The notes: generated by a model from the sequence alone, not told the origin. 64,000 nt of DNA from MA-ANB-1 sp965216445 (GCA_965216445.1 OZ244166.1:1798001-1862000), one strand, 5' to 3'. Counted from the first letter of the stretch, positions 41,852 to 51,185 are shown. Program-made: numbers and translations.

Positions 41852-42895
41852 TTACCCTTCACCGATCAGCGCTGCTGTGATCAGTTCGGCGTCGGTGGCA
41901 AGCATGGAAATCAGCGTTTCCGCTCCCGATCCTTCCTCACCCAATGAACCCGTATACAGCTCGACCACGACTACATCCTCGCCGAGTTCTTCAGCAAGTG
42001 CGTCGGCTAAAGATGAAGATTCGGTCGAGTCGGCAAAGATTGCATTGACTCCAAGATCAGACATGAGGGCGACGAGGTTGGCCAACTCTTCAGAACTGGG
42101 ATTCCCCAAGGTGGAACCACCGGGCACGACGGTCCCGACGATGGTAAAACCGTACCGGTCGGCGAAATAGCCAAGTGCGTCGTGATTGGTGACCAACAAA
42201 CGGTCCTCAGGAGGAATGTCAACAACCATTGTTCGGATGTCGGTATCCAGGGCCAGCAGCTTCTGCATATAGCTCTCGGCTCTTGCGGTCCAATCGACGG
42301 AATCATCGAGCTTCTCGAGCGCCATCCCAATCAGCTCGGCAGCTTCGGCAACTCGGACCGGGTCCAGCCAGACATGGGGGTCAAGGGAGTGGTCATGGGA
42401 CTCATGGTCTTCGTGATCTTCGGATTCGTCGTTGTCTTCGTCGTTGGCGTGATCTCCGGACTCTTCGTGGTCCTCGGAATGGTCCACGTCGAAGCCGAAC
42501 GGGATCGGCTGGAGCGATGGAGCAAGCGTCAGAACTTCGACGTCTTCGCTTTCGGCACCCTCGAGAAGTTCGGTGAAACCCTCCTCCAATCCAAGGCCAT
42601 TGGCAACAACGAGATCTGCGCCGTTCATTTCTGCAACGACCCGAGAAGAAGGCTCGAAGTCATGCGGGTCGGTGCCCACCGGTATCAAGACACTGATCTC
42701 TGCATCGTCCTCCACGATATTTGCCACCACGTCACCCCACATCGACGTAGTCGCCACGATCTGGAGCTGGTCGCTATCGGTCGCTGCGGTGGCGCATGCA
42801 CCAAGAAGCACTGCGAGCACAACCAAGTATGCGTGTCTCGCGATCCGAGCCCCGGGTTTGTCTTTCTGCGTGCTTCTAGAGGATGTGGTGCTCAC
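41852..42895 (-). CDS. Zinc ABC transporter substrate-binding lipoprotein (ZnuA-like)
   Basis: A 347-residue cluster A-I metal-binding protein. The signal peptide ends in LGAC (lipobox), so it is anchored outside the membrane. Metal-ligand candidates are H in GTDPHDFEPS, H in DPHVWLDP, H in TNHDALGYF and D in FADSTESSS. Between the first two sits an unusually long acidic/histidine-rich loop (about 137-172: repeated HED, ESGDH, NDEDN, HESHDH), which in zinc ZnuA proteins captures or senses Zn2+. Expression is likely repressed through the palindromic box just upstream. Confidence 0.93.
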   Translation of the reverse strand: MSTTSSRSTQKDKPGARIARHAYLVVLAVLLGACATAATDSDQLQIVATTSMWGDVVANIVEDDAEISVLIPVGTDPHDFEPSSRVVAEMNGADLVVANGLGLEEGFTELLEGAESEDVEVLTLAPSLQPIPFGFDVDHSEDHEESGDHANDEDNDESEDHEDHESHDHSLDPHVWLDPVRVAEAAELIGMALEKLDDSVDWTARAESYMQKLLALDTDIRTMVVDIPPEDRLLVTNHDALGYFADRYGFTIVGTVVPGGSTLGNPSSEELANLVALMSDLGVNAIFADSTESSSLADALAEELGEDVVVVELYTGSLGEEGSGAETLISMLATDAELITAALIGEG

Positions 42896-42921
42896 CGTTT
42901 CTCCATTCTCGATTGATATTG

Positions 42922-42938
42922 ATAATGAGAATCATTAT
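42922..42938. promoter_or_regulatory. Fur/Zur-type palindromic operator in divergent promoter region
   Basis: ATAATGA-GAA-TCATTAT is a 7-3-7 palindrome embedded in TTGATAATGAGAATCATTAT, closely similar to Fur-family boxes (GATAATGATAATCATTATC and the mycobacterial Zur TGAAAATNATTTTCA type). It is the only AT-rich palindrome in the locus and lies midway between the start of the binding-protein gene (42895) and the Fur-family gene (42971), so one box can control both operons. Confidence 0.75.
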
Positions 42939-42970
42939 AGTTCAATCAACTAGCCTCTACAATTGAAGAA

Positions 42971-43408
42971 GTGACCACCAACCTGGAACGACAAATAGAG
43001 GGCCGCCTCCACGACCACGATGTGCGAATGACACGAGGACGGAGGACTCTTGTCCGCGCTCTCGACCGAGCCGACGGGCCGCGATCTGCAGCCGACCTTC
43101 ATGGCGAACTCGGGGACGCCGTACCTCTTTCCTCCATCTACAGATCCCTTGCTGTGCTCGAAGACGTCGGGATAGTGAGTCCCCACTACTCGAGCAAGGG
43201 AGTAACACGTTACGAATTGGCTGATTGGCTAACGGGACACCACCACCATCTTCTCTGCACTTCATGCGGATTGGTTGAAGATTTCGAACTAGAGGAACAG
43301 ACAGAGACCGAGTTAGAGCATCTGGTTGCACGGGTCGGCACAGAGATATCCTTCTCGCCTTCGGGTCATGTACTCGAGATAGAAGGGCTATGCAGCAGAT
43401 GTCGATGA
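42971..43408 (+). CDS. Fur-family metal regulator, probably Zur
   Basis: A 145-residue Fur protein: winged-helix DNA-binding domain (about 10-80, with RMTRGRRTLVRAL and SSIYRSLAVLEDVGIV) and a dimerisation/metal domain. The GHHHHLLCTSCG segment (His cluster plus CxxC) and the C-terminal GLCSRCR CxxC supply the structural zinc. Its place between a zinc ABC importer's halves and the self-adjacent palindrome argue for Zur rather than Fur, though specificity is inferred. The start is GTG 42971. It overlaps the ATPase gene by a few bases. Confidence 0.88.
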   Translation: MTTNLERQIEGRLHDHDVRMTRGRRTLVRALDRADGPRSAADLHGELGDAVPLSSIYRSLAVLEDVGIVSPHYSSKGVTRYELADWLTGHHHHLLCTSCGLVEDFELEEQTETELEHLVARVGTEISFSPSGHVLEIEGLCSRCR

Positions 43409-44226
43409 CCGCCGTGGAAGCAGAAGGCCTGGTACTGGGTTACGGAGATCTAACTGTCATCGACACGTCGAGCTTCACGATTCCTGCAAGACGTGTCACG
43501 GCAGTAATCGGTCCCAACGCTGCGGGGAAATCGACTCTGCTCAATGCCATTGCAGGGCTAATCGCACCGGTCCAAGGTGACATCCGCGTTACCGCCGCAT
43601 CCAATAGCAACAAGCGGGTGAGCTACGTCCTACAGACCACAAAAGTAAATGATGCGCTCCCGATTTCGGTCGCCGAGGTGGTTGCAATGGGGCGGTTCGC
43701 ATCAGCCGGGTGGTATCACCCCCTGTCCACTGTCGATCGAGAGGCGATCGACACCGCGATGGACCGACTCGGAATCAAGCACATCGCTCGAAAACACCTA
43801 CCGCAGCTTTCCGGCGGCCAGCGCCAGAGGGTCTTCGTCGCCCAGGGTCTGGTACAGGATCACGACCTATTGCTCCTCGACGAGCCCTTGACCGGGATCG
43901 ACCTAACCGCCGCAAAGGCGATCGACGATGTGATCCACGACGAGATCGCAAAAGGTTGCACGGTCGTAATGACGACGCACGACCTCTCGGAAGCCAGGGT
44001 CGCTGATCACGTGCTTTTGGTCTCAGGGAGAGTAATTGCCGCAGGGGCGCCCAGCGAGGTCCTCACAGCTGAGAACCTAGGCCGGGCCTATGGCGACGCG
44101 TTGATGCACCTCGGAGGTGGCGATCTGTTCGTCGACGATCCAGCCCATAAGCCGGTGCCAGGGCGCCACATCCACAGAGAGAAGACCATTCACACAGAGA
44201 CGTCGCCGACTGATCTCCACGGCTGA
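43405..44226 (+). CDS. Zinc ABC transporter ATPase
   Basis: An ATP-binding subunit (273 residues from ATG 43405; upstream in-frame ATGs at 43390 and 43399 are possible). Walker A GPNAAGKST (about 33-41), signature LSGGQRQRV, Walker B LLLLDEPLTGID and H-loop TTHDLSEAR are intact. The C-terminus is His-rich (HIHREKTIHTE), which fits metal transport. ATG 43405 overlaps the regulator's stop as ATGA (43405-43408), so regulator and ATPase are coupled while the permease and binding protein lie on the opposite strand. Confidence 0.92.
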   Translation: MTAVEAEGLVLGYGDLTVIDTSSFTIPARRVTAVIGPNAAGKSTLLNAIAGLIAPVQGDIRVTAASNSNKRVSYVLQTTKVNDALPISVAEVVAMGRFASAGWYHPLSTVDREAIDTAMDRLGIKHIARKHLPQLSGGQRQRVFVAQGLVQDHDLLLLDEPLTGIDLTAAKAIDDVIHDEIAKGCTVVMTTHDLSEARVADHVLLVSGRVIAAGAPSEVLTAENLGRAYGDALMHLGGGDLFVDDPAHKPVPGRHIHREKTIHTETSPTDLHG

Positions 44227-44353
44227 TCGGCAACATGGATTTCTTGCCGATGAATTGTTGGTGTTACCCGGCGTTCACCTTGGCTCGCTAACAAAGGGGA
44301 CAGCAGGGTTGATGTCCTGTTCGACAACATATTCCTCCTCCCAAGGAACGATT

Positions 44354-44377
44354 CGGGGCGACCACAAAGTCGCCCCG
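44354..44377. terminator. Bidirectional terminator between zinc operon and CDF gene
   Basis: CGGGGCGAC (44354-44362), loop CACAAA, and GTCGCCCCG (44369-44377) form a perfect 9-bp stem, with AACGA and TCGTT flanks able to extend it imperfectly. It lies between the ends of two converging genes (44226 and 44442). Confidence 0.8.
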
Positions 44378-44441
44378 TATTCGTTCTCAATGCGAAAGAG
44401 GCCATATGTGGCCCTGGATTCCTTAGGAAAGCTGCTGGTTG

Positions 44442-45386
44442 TTACGAATGGGCCGAGTCGGGTGTCTCGACGTGGTTCGCGTCGTACAGATCGGGCTCGA
44501 GGTAGATGCGCGTTGCATACGGCACTGCCTCTCGGATCGCCGTCTCGACCCCGTCTATAGCGTCAGCTATCGAAGCCGTGGACAGCCCTCGCTCGAACTC
44601 GACCTTCCCCGCGACCAGGAGTTCCTCCGGACCAACGTGCTGACTCTTCAGGTCGATGATCCGGACCACCTTTGACGCCGACGCCGCTGCTCCGGTGATC
44701 GCCGAGATGTCTTGCTTGGTGGCTGCCTCGCCGATGAGCAGCGATCTCATCTCAACCGTCAGGACAGAAGCAATCACGATCAACAGGATGCCGATGGACA
44801 GGGTACCGATCCCGTCCCAAATCGCGTTGCCCGTGATACCGCTCAGTCCGACGCCGGCCAAAGCAAGGAGCAATCCAATCATGGCTCCAAGATCCTCCAG
44901 TAGGACGACTGGAAGTTCAGGAGACCTCGAACTCCGGATGTACTTCCACCACGTTCGCTCGCCTCTGACTTTGTTGGCCTCCACGACGGCCGTCCGGAAA
45001 CTGAAGCCTTCAAGTGCGATCCCCAGCACTAGGACGCCGATGGCCCAACCTACGGACGTGATTTCGTGGGGGTGTCGGATCTTCTCTATGCCCTCATAGA
45101 TCGAATAGACCCCGCCCAACCCAAACAGAACCAAAGCAACGATGAATGCCCAGAAGTACCTCTCGCGCCCATAGCCGAATTGATGCTCGTCGTCTGCGAT
45201 CTTCTTGGCTTGCCGACCCCCTAGCAGCAAGAGGCCCTGATTGGACGTGTCAGCAACCGAGTGCACCGATTCGGCAAGCATCGAAGACGAGCCTGTCACC
45301 AAGTAAGCGACAAACTTGGCCACTGCGATCCCGGCATTGGCGACCATGGCCGCAAGAATCGCTTTTGTTCCACCACTAGTCGCCAT
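44442..45386 (-). CDS. Cation diffusion facilitator (CDF) metal exporter
   Basis: A 314-residue CDF antiporter with six transmembrane helices and a cytosolic C-terminal domain. Typical sequences are ESVHSVADTSNQGLLLLG with the HxxxD metal site of helix II, and ALEGFSFRTAVVEANKVRG in the cytoplasmic loop; the SVADTSNQ form is that of the ZNT9-like subfamily. It probably exports Zn2+ or related cations and complements the neighbouring importer. ATG 45386 is chosen over the long frame to 45500 because GAAGG lies 6 bases before it. Confidence 0.9.
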   Translation of the reverse strand: MATSGGTKAILAAMVANAGIAVAKFVAYLVTGSSSMLAESVHSVADTSNQGLLLLGGRQAKKIADDEHQFGYGRERYFWAFIVALVLFGLGGVYSIYEGIEKIRHPHEITSVGWAIGVLVLGIALEGFSFRTAVVEANKVRGERTWWKYIRSSRSPELPVVLLEDLGAMIGLLLALAGVGLSGITGNAIWDGIGTLSIGILLIVIASVLTVEMRSLLIGEAATKQDISAITGAAASASKVVRIIDLKSQHVGPEELLVAGKVEFERGLSTASIADAIDGVETAIREAVPYATRIYLEPDLYDANHVETPDSAHS

Positions 45387-45485
45387 CGTTCGCCTTCTTC
45401 TCGACTCAGGGTGCAACGAGGATAAAGGAAGATTCAGCCGACGACGACGCGGAAACTTCAGGCACCTTGATGGCGTTGTACGACC

Positions 45486-46895
45486 ATGAGGGGCACGCAC
45501 AAATCTCCACTCGCCGTCGGGTTGGCGTCATCGGTTGTGCCTGGCAGCGGCCAACTCATGACAGGAGCGCGCTCGTTCGGCTTTGTCCTGCTCTTCTCGA
45601 CAGCAATAACCGTGGCAGTGGTGTCATTCGGCCTGGCCAATTCCGACTCAGAAGGTCTCATCACACTGGTCACCAATCCCGACCTGATCCTGGTGCTGCT
45701 CGCCGTCAACCTCGTGATCGCCGCGACCCGGGCCCTGGCAGCGATGGATGCCTGGCACCGCGCTGGTGGCGGATTTGTCCGGCTCGGCTTGGCATTCTTG
45801 ATCCTCTTCACGCTGCTCCCACACGCAGCTCTTTCATACGTCGGTCTCGAGGCACGAGCCACGATCCTCGAGGTATTCCCCAGCCAGGAGATGGTCGCCG
45901 TCGCGTCAACGACCTCAACCACATCGACGACGACAAGCTCAACGACAACAACTACCTGGCCTGCTGAACCACTGGTTCCACCGATCGGGTTTCCAACGAG
46001 TTCGACAACTACCACAACGACCCTGCCGTTCGGGACCGACCGGCTCACCTTTCTATTGCTGGGCGGCGATGCCGGACCAGGGCGCAACAGCCTGCGGACC
46101 GACAGCGTCATGGTCGCAACCGTAGATACCGGCACCGGCGAGGCCGCCCTCTTCGGTCTCCCAAGGAATATGTCCGGCTTGTCCTTCAGCGACGGCACAC
46201 CATTCCCAGGACTCAACCAGGGGATCCTCAACGAGGTCTACCTGTACGGTCAGCGGAACGCCGATCGATTCGGTGGACCCGACCCGGGCGTCAACGCAGT
46301 GCGTGACATCGTCGAGGCCACAGTTGGGTTGAAGATCGATCACTACGTGCTCGTGGACATGGCAGGATTCTCACAGCTGGTCGACGCCATGGGGGGCGTC
46401 ACCGTCAACCCCGATCGCTCCTTCGTGGCTCCTCTATACGAGGATGACCCGAACGAGTACGAGATGATCACTTTCCAACCCGGTCCACAGCGCCTTGACG
46501 GTGCTCACGCTCTCGCGTACTCCCGGAGCCGCACAAACTCCAACGACTATTCCCGGATGGCACGCCAACGGTGTGTCATAGCGTCCCTCGTCGATGAGGC
46601 AACGCCGCTGAGCCTCATGACTCGACTTGTGGGCATCCTCGATGTGGTCCAAAACAACGTGTCGACCGACATCCCCTCGAGCATGCTTCCGTTCTTGATC
46701 AACTTCGCACCGACCGTCGACGCGAACGAGCTGATCGTCATTGGCCTGGACATCGAGTACCGGGATGGCACAACCGGTGAAAACGGACTCCCAAACGCCG
46801 ACATACCCAGAATCCAATCGACGGTTGCCTCGGTAATAGCTGGAGACTGGGAACCTTCCTCGCCCAATGATCTGGCCGCAGCCGAATGCGGCTGA
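45486..46895 (+). CDS. LCP-family cell-wall polymer ligase (LytR-CpsA-Psr)
   Basis: A 469-residue membrane protein. About three or four transmembrane helices lie at the N-terminus (around 10-135), then a Thr/Ser linker with TTSTTTSST-like repeats (about 140-178), then the LCP domain (about 185-440): FLLLGGDAGPGRNSLRTDSVMVATVD, LFGLPRNM, GVNAVRDIVEATVGLKIDHYVLVDM and YSRSRTNSNDYSRMARQR, including the conserved Arg/Asp residues that bind the polyprenyl pyrophosphate. LCP proteins attach arabinogalactan or teichoic acid-like polymers to peptidoglycan. The extra N-terminal helices are unusual compared with the single-anchor form. Confidence 0.92.
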   Translation: MRGTHKSPLAVGLASSVVPGSGQLMTGARSFGFVLLFSTAITVAVVSFGLANSDSEGLITLVTNPDLILVLLAVNLVIAATRALAAMDAWHRAGGGFVRLGLAFLILFTLLPHAALSYVGLEARATILEVFPSQEMVAVASTTSTTSTTTSSTTTTTWPAEPLVPPIGFPTSSTTTTTTLPFGTDRLTFLLLGGDAGPGRNSLRTDSVMVATVDTGTGEAALFGLPRNMSGLSFSDGTPFPGLNQGILNEVYLYGQRNADRFGGPDPGVNAVRDIVEATVGLKIDHYVLVDMAGFSQLVDAMGGVTVNPDRSFVAPLYEDDPNEYEMITFQPGPQRLDGAHALAYSRSRTNSNDYSRMARQRCVIASLVDEATPLSLMTRLVGILDVVQNNVSTDIPSSMLPFLINFAPTVDANELIVIGLDIEYRDGTTGENGLPNADIPRIQSTVASVIAGDWEPSSPNDLAAAECG

Positions 46896-46998
46896 GTCGT
46901 CGTACCACAGTCCGATGGCCCGCTGCGGGCGTTGATGATGCTTTGGATCGCGAAGATCCTCATTGCGACCATGGTGATAACGACATTCTTTGATTGCG

Positions 46999-47994
46999 TC
47001 AGATGATCTCAGCTTGCGAGCCGATCCAGTCATCGACTTGCGACCAGACCGAATAAAGCCACTCGACCTGATCTCTCGTTTCTACAGGAATTTCTTCGCG
47101 TCTCACCCGCCAGATTTGGATCCGGACCTCTCTACCTACCAATCCCCCGTCCCAAACGTCTACCAGCCTTGCAAAGCCTTCGAGTCCCGTGTGTGCGATG
47201 ACAACCACATCGCCCAACGCCGATTCGAGTAACGCCAAAGTTCCCGCGGGGCGCGGCGGAAGCACGGATTGGAATTCTCGTGTGATCTCAGCGACTCGAC
47301 CGGACTTATTTCGGGTTCTCTGGATGGCGCGTTCGAGTTTTCGCTCCGAGAATCTCGTCCCTTCGGGGAAGATGACGATTCCCTCGTCCGGTTGCATCGA
47401 TCTTCCCAGCTCAGCTATCGCAGTCAGCTCGCGGTCGAGGTCAGAGGGTGAACGGTCAACGAAGTGGTTGGGGAGCCGGTTTCCGGCGATGTCTAGAGCC
47501 GGGTCCCACAACAGCTCCTTCTTCAGGACATAACGTAGAAGCACACCGTGTTTCGCCGTGATGAACAACGCCGGAATCAACGAGTCGATCAAGGAAGCGT
47601 GCCGGGCAAGCACAATGATCGGAGTCGGATGCGCAGATGCAGATCCGGCCTCGATGAACTTGATCGAAAACACAACGCGAAGAGCCTGATAGTTCCATTG
47701 AGCCCACAATTCCTGGAGACGGTACGTCGCGGTCACCGAACGCTTGGCTCCAAGAAACACCACACCTCCCAGAGCTACGATCGCCCACACTTCGCCAGTT
47801 AGGTAGATCCACACAAAAGTGACAATTCGGGTAGCCATCGCGGGGCGCGATTTGAACAGCGAGCGAAACACGTCCAATGCCAACCCGGCGACCAAAAGCA
47901 TTGGCAAGAGAAGAGTCACGATTGCAAACAGCAGAAATGTTGCAGTCACCGTCACCAGACGCCTGAGCCCAGAATTCTCAATCAAAAAGATCAT
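46999..47994 (-). CDS. 1-acyl-sn-glycerol-3-phosphate acyltransferase-like (PlsC)
   Basis: A 331-residue LPLAT acyltransferase with one or two N-terminal transmembrane helices (about 15-40). The HxxxxD motif is RHASLIDS (about 131-138) and the glycerophosphate-binding EGTR is in IFPEGTRFSE (about 208-217). It transfers an acyl chain to a lysophospholipid or related alcohol at the membrane. It diverges from the ketosynthase gene 69 bp away. The acceptor is inferred from the family only. Confidence 0.88.
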   Translation of the reverse strand: MIFLIENSGLRRLVTVTATFLLFAIVTLLLPMLLVAGLALDVFRSLFKSRPAMATRIVTFVWIYLTGEVWAIVALGGVVFLGAKRSVTATYRLQELWAQWNYQALRVVFSIKFIEAGSASAHPTPIIVLARHASLIDSLIPALFITAKHGVLLRYVLKKELLWDPALDIAGNRLPNHFVDRSPSDLDRELTAIAELGRSMQPDEGIVIFPEGTRFSERKLERAIQRTRNKSGRVAEITREFQSVLPPRPAGTLALLESALGDVVVIAHTGLEGFARLVDVWDGGLVGREVRIQIWRVRREEIPVETRDQVEWLYSVWSQVDDWIGSQAEII

Positions 47995-48063
47995 CCACCA
48001 TTAAGTTCGACACCGAACCCTTCCCGAGATTGAAGAAACCGGGATGAAGACGAGGACACACAA

Positions 48064-49134
48064 TTGGGAAACGTGATCGCAGGCACCGGGATGTACGTTC
48101 CGGAGAACATCGTGAGCAACCATGATCTGGCCCGGATAATGGATACCACCGATGATTGGATCACGACCCGGACCGGCGTCAAGGAACGCAGATTTGCGGG
48201 CGAAGGGGTTGCCTCCTCGGACCTAGCCATCAGGGCCGCCGCCAACGCGATCCGTGACGCCGAACTCGACCCCGAAGACGTCGATGTGTTGATCACCGCC
48301 ACCATGACCCCGGACTATATGGCACCAGGCATCGCCGGACTGGTGCAACACGGTCTCGGTTTGCGACACGTCGCTGCTTTTGATCTCAGGCAACAGTGCA
48401 GTGGATTCCTTTACGGGTTAGATCTCGCAGATTCGCTACTCAACTCGAATCGGGGCGAGGTTGCCGTTGTGGTTGGTTCGGAGGTCCACGCCGGATTCCA
48501 ACCATGGAGCGAAGAATCCTGGCGGGCCGTTTTGGCGAACAGCTCCGACGACATCGAGCAATCGGACTACGACAGGAACACCAGGTACCGCGCCTGGAGC
48601 GTGATATTCGGTGATGGTGCCGGGGCCATGGTTCTCAGGAAAGACGAGACCTCAGACGGGATAGTCGCCACTTCCTTGCATACCGACGGCGACAGTTTCG
48701 AACTGATCATGGTTCCGGGTGTCGGTTCTAAAACTCGGCCCTATGTCGACTTGGAGCAAATCAGAAAGGACTCCCACCTTCCCGTGATGGATGGAGGCGG
48801 TCTGTACCGCAAGGCAGTGCGGCTCATGCCCGAGGCTGCTCGCTCGGTCGCTGCCAAAGCCGGCATTGACTTGACTGAAATCGACATGATCGTGGCGCAT
48901 CAGGCAAACGACAGAATCCTCGAGGGTGTCCGCCGCCAATTCAAAATGGAGCCAGAGAAGGTGCCATCCAATATCGCCAGCTACGGAAACACAACAGCTG
49001 GCACGATCCCCATCCTCTTCCACGAGCTGAAGGAGGCGGGGCAAATCCGGCCCGGTGCGCTGGTTTGCTTCGCAGCTTTCGGAGCCGGCGCACACTACGG
49101 CGCCGCCTTGTATCGGGTGCCAGAGGCTCCCTGA
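48064..49134 (+). CDS. 3-oxoacyl-ACP synthase III (FabH-like ketosynthase)
   Basis: A 356-residue thiolase-fold condensing enzyme. Catalytic triad: Cys in LRQQCSGFLYG (about 116), His in IVAHQANDRIL (about 281), Asn in ASYGNTTAG (about 311). GDGAGA near 181-187 is in place. An insertion with many acidic residues (around SSDDIEQSDYDRNTRYR) before this loop and the RTGVKERR N-terminal block are not those of the housekeeping FabH, so a specialised acyl chain or starter unit is possible. The start is TTG 48064. An alpha/beta hydrolase gene follows after 5 bp. Confidence 0.9.
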   Translation: MGNVIAGTGMYVPENIVSNHDLARIMDTTDDWITTRTGVKERRFAGEGVASSDLAIRAAANAIRDAELDPEDVDVLITATMTPDYMAPGIAGLVQHGLGLRHVAAFDLRQQCSGFLYGLDLADSLLNSNRGEVAVVVGSEVHAGFQPWSEESWRAVLANSSDDIEQSDYDRNTRYRAWSVIFGDGAGAMVLRKDETSDGIVATSLHTDGDSFELIMVPGVGSKTRPYVDLEQIRKDSHLPVMDGGGLYRKAVRLMPEAARSVAAKAGIDLTEIDMIVAHQANDRILEGVRRQFKMEPEKVPSNIASYGNTTAGTIPILFHELKEAGQIRPGALVCFAAFGAGAHYGAALYRVPEAP

Positions 49135-49139
49135 CCCAT

Positions 49140-50303
49140 ATGATCTCAGCTCTTTTCTTCACTTGGTTCGCCGCGGCGTCGATATGGACCGTCAACGCGA
49201 TCCGCCGGCCCGTGCCTCCCGGCCAAGGAATCCCACCCATGTGGCTCCCGGCCATGATCGTCTCCGAGCTTGCTCCGTGGTTCTTTCTGCTTCGAATCGG
49301 GGTCGCGGCACTGTTCATTCGTGCCGGAGCTCTCGATCTGGGGATAGGGCAAGCGGGGCTTATCTTGTTCCTGCTCTCCGAGCTCGGTTTGTTGCTGTTG
49401 ATCCGCCGAACGCTGCAGGCGGCGTCCGACACGGGACTCAAAGTCGGACTCACCGGTATTTGGCGGGTAACAATCTCTCCCCCACCGAACGTGATCGTCG
49501 AGGAGGATGTCGCGTATTCGGATGGTCTCACTATGAACTTGTATCGTCGTGTCGACACCGACAATGCCCCCGCGCTGGTATACATCCACCCGGGATCTTG
49601 GATGAGAGGCAGACCCGGTAGGCAGGCGAGACCAGCACTCTATGAACTCGCCTCCAAGGGATGGGTGATCCTCGACATCCGCTACCCGCTATCGCCGGCT
49701 GCCACATTCCCCGATCATCTGATCGGAACGAAACGAGCCATCGCCTGGGCAAAGAGCGAAGGAGCACGGCTAGGAATCAACCCGGAACAGGTGGCCGTTG
49801 CGGGCGGATCCTCTGGCGCACACCTGGCCGCACTCACCGCACTGACATGGGATCACGAAGACCTCCAACCCGGATTCGAGGCTGCAAACACGAGAGTTGT
49901 TGCGTGCGTGCCGCACTACGGAATCTACGATCTGCTGGTTCGCAACGGCACGCGTTACGACTGGCCTTTCATTGCGAAGTATGTGATGAAGACCCAGCCT
50001 CACGAAGACCCCGATCTTTACCGGCTGGGCTCACCGATCGACCTTGTTCGTCCGGATGCTCCCCCGTTTCTGGTGATCCACGGAGAGTTTGATTCCATCG
50101 TCCTACCTGCCGAATCCGAGCACTTTGTTGAAGCGCTTCATGAAACGGAAGCCAGCGTGCGCTATCACGAGGTGGCCGGTGGACAACACGGCTTCGACGC
50201 AATTGCTTCGGCCCGAACCCGTGGCGTTGCCAGGATCTTCGTAGATTTTCTCGAAGACGTGGTGAACGGGACCGCTATGTCAGATCGACTGCCGGACCAC
50301 TGA
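49140..50303 (+). CDS. Alpha/beta hydrolase with N-terminal membrane domain
   Basis: A 387-residue protein. Residues about 1-110 contain three hydrophobic segments, probably transmembrane; the rest is an esterase/lipase-type alpha/beta hydrolase with oxyanion-like YIHPGSWMRG, nucleophile GGSSGAHLA (Ser about 245), acid GEFDSIV and histidine GGQHGFD. Similar folds serve as carboxylesterases and carbohydrate acetyl esterases. Coupled with the ketosynthase upstream, it may process the same lipid product, but this is speculative. The 3' end overlaps phzF by 29 bp on the other strand. Confidence 0.85.
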   Translation: MISALFFTWFAAASIWTVNAIRRPVPPGQGIPPMWLPAMIVSELAPWFFLLRIGVAALFIRAGALDLGIGQAGLILFLLSELGLLLLIRRTLQAASDTGLKVGLTGIWRVTISPPPNVIVEEDVAYSDGLTMNLYRRVDTDNAPALVYIHPGSWMRGRPGRQARPALYELASKGWVILDIRYPLSPAATFPDHLIGTKRAIAWAKSEGARLGINPEQVAVAGGSSGAHLAALTALTWDHEDLQPGFEAANTRVVACVPHYGIYDLLVRNGTRYDWPFIAKYVMKTQPHEDPDLYRLGSPIDLVRPDAPPFLVIHGEFDSIVLPAESEHFVEALHETEASVRYHEVAGGQHGFDAIASARTRGVARIFVDFLEDVVNGTAMSDRLPDH

Positions 50304-51126
50304 CTCTCACCCCGCCTGTCGGTGGAATCGCAACGGTGAGAACACTAGGACGGCCCATGTCTTCCCCCTGACGGATTGTGATTGTCGCGGGTGTGGACAC
50401 CAGCCCAGCATCTCGCAGGTAGCCGCCCAGCGCTGCCGCTGCCGCCCCTGTGGCGGGGTCTTCAACGACCCCACCAACCGGAAACGGATTGCGAGAATGG
50501 AACGTGTTCGGATCCTCGCTCCAGACGATTTGGATCGTCGTCAAACCATCCTTTTCCATCAAGTCTTTCAGCCGATCGAAGTCGTAATCGAGCTCGGCTA
50601 ATCGGGCTCGAGTTCGGAGAGCCAAGATCAGATGCCACGCTCCAGCGTACGCCCGGACGACGGGAATGGCCGGGTCGAGACTCTCAGCTGACCAACCCAA
50701 TGCCGTCAACACACTTTCGGTCAGTTGCCGGTCGGCGACGTGATGTTCTGGTTCAACCGACGTAAGGGTGGCGGTCAAGACACCCTCGGTGAACTCGACC
50801 TCGACGGGAACGATCCCAACTGGTGTCTCAAGTTGATAAACACCCTCACCGTTCGCCTCGGCGAGGGCTACTCCTCCCGCGATCGTGGCATGCCCACAAA
50901 AGGAGACTTCGGCTTCCGGTGAGTAGTACCGGACTAGCCAGTTGCCTCCACCAGACGGTGCGAAGAACGAGGTCTCGGAATAGCCAACCTCGCGCGCAAC
51001 CCGCTGCATCTCGGAGACACCAGGAAGCTCGGGTCCGACCCAGACGCCAGCCGGGTTGCCTCCGTCCGGAGTGGTCGAAAAGGCAGTCAGTCGTCGGAGT
51101 TCCCCTCTGGACACACGTTTCATCAC
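50275..51126 (-). CDS. PhzF-family isomerase/epimerase-like protein
   Basis: A 283-residue double diaminopimelate-epimerase-like fold. Conserved strings are TTPDGGNPAGV, the YSETSFFAP segment with the catalytic-glutamate position, VSFCGHATIAGG and EDPATGAAAAALGGYL. PhzF isomerises a phenazine precursor, but most family members in genomes without phenazine genes are uncharacterised. No phz genes are near. The start overlaps nothing; the next gene diverges 60 bp away. Confidence 0.88.
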   Translation of the reverse strand: MMKRVSRGELRRLTAFSTTPDGGNPAGVWVGPELPGVSEMQRVAREVGYSETSFFAPSGGGNWLVRYYSPEAEVSFCGHATIAGGVALAEANGEGVYQLETPVGIVPVEVEFTEGVLTATLTSVEPEHHVADRQLTESVLTALGWSAESLDPAIPVVRAYAGAWHLILALRTRARLAELDYDFDRLKDLMEKDGLTTIQIVWSEDPNTFHSRNPFPVGGVVEDPATGAAAAALGGYLRDAGLVSTPATITIRQGEDMGRPSVLTVAIPPTGGVRVSGPAVDLT

Positions 51127-51185
51127 CGAATTCTACGCGGTGCCAATCCCCTACTCTTAGGTAGGACAGATCTTGGAGTCCCGAA

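Noticed and set aside
46918..46930. GCCCGC-T-GCGGGC after the LCP gene, considered as a terminator
   Set aside because: The loop is too small for a stable hairpin and no T-tract follows; evidence is too weak.
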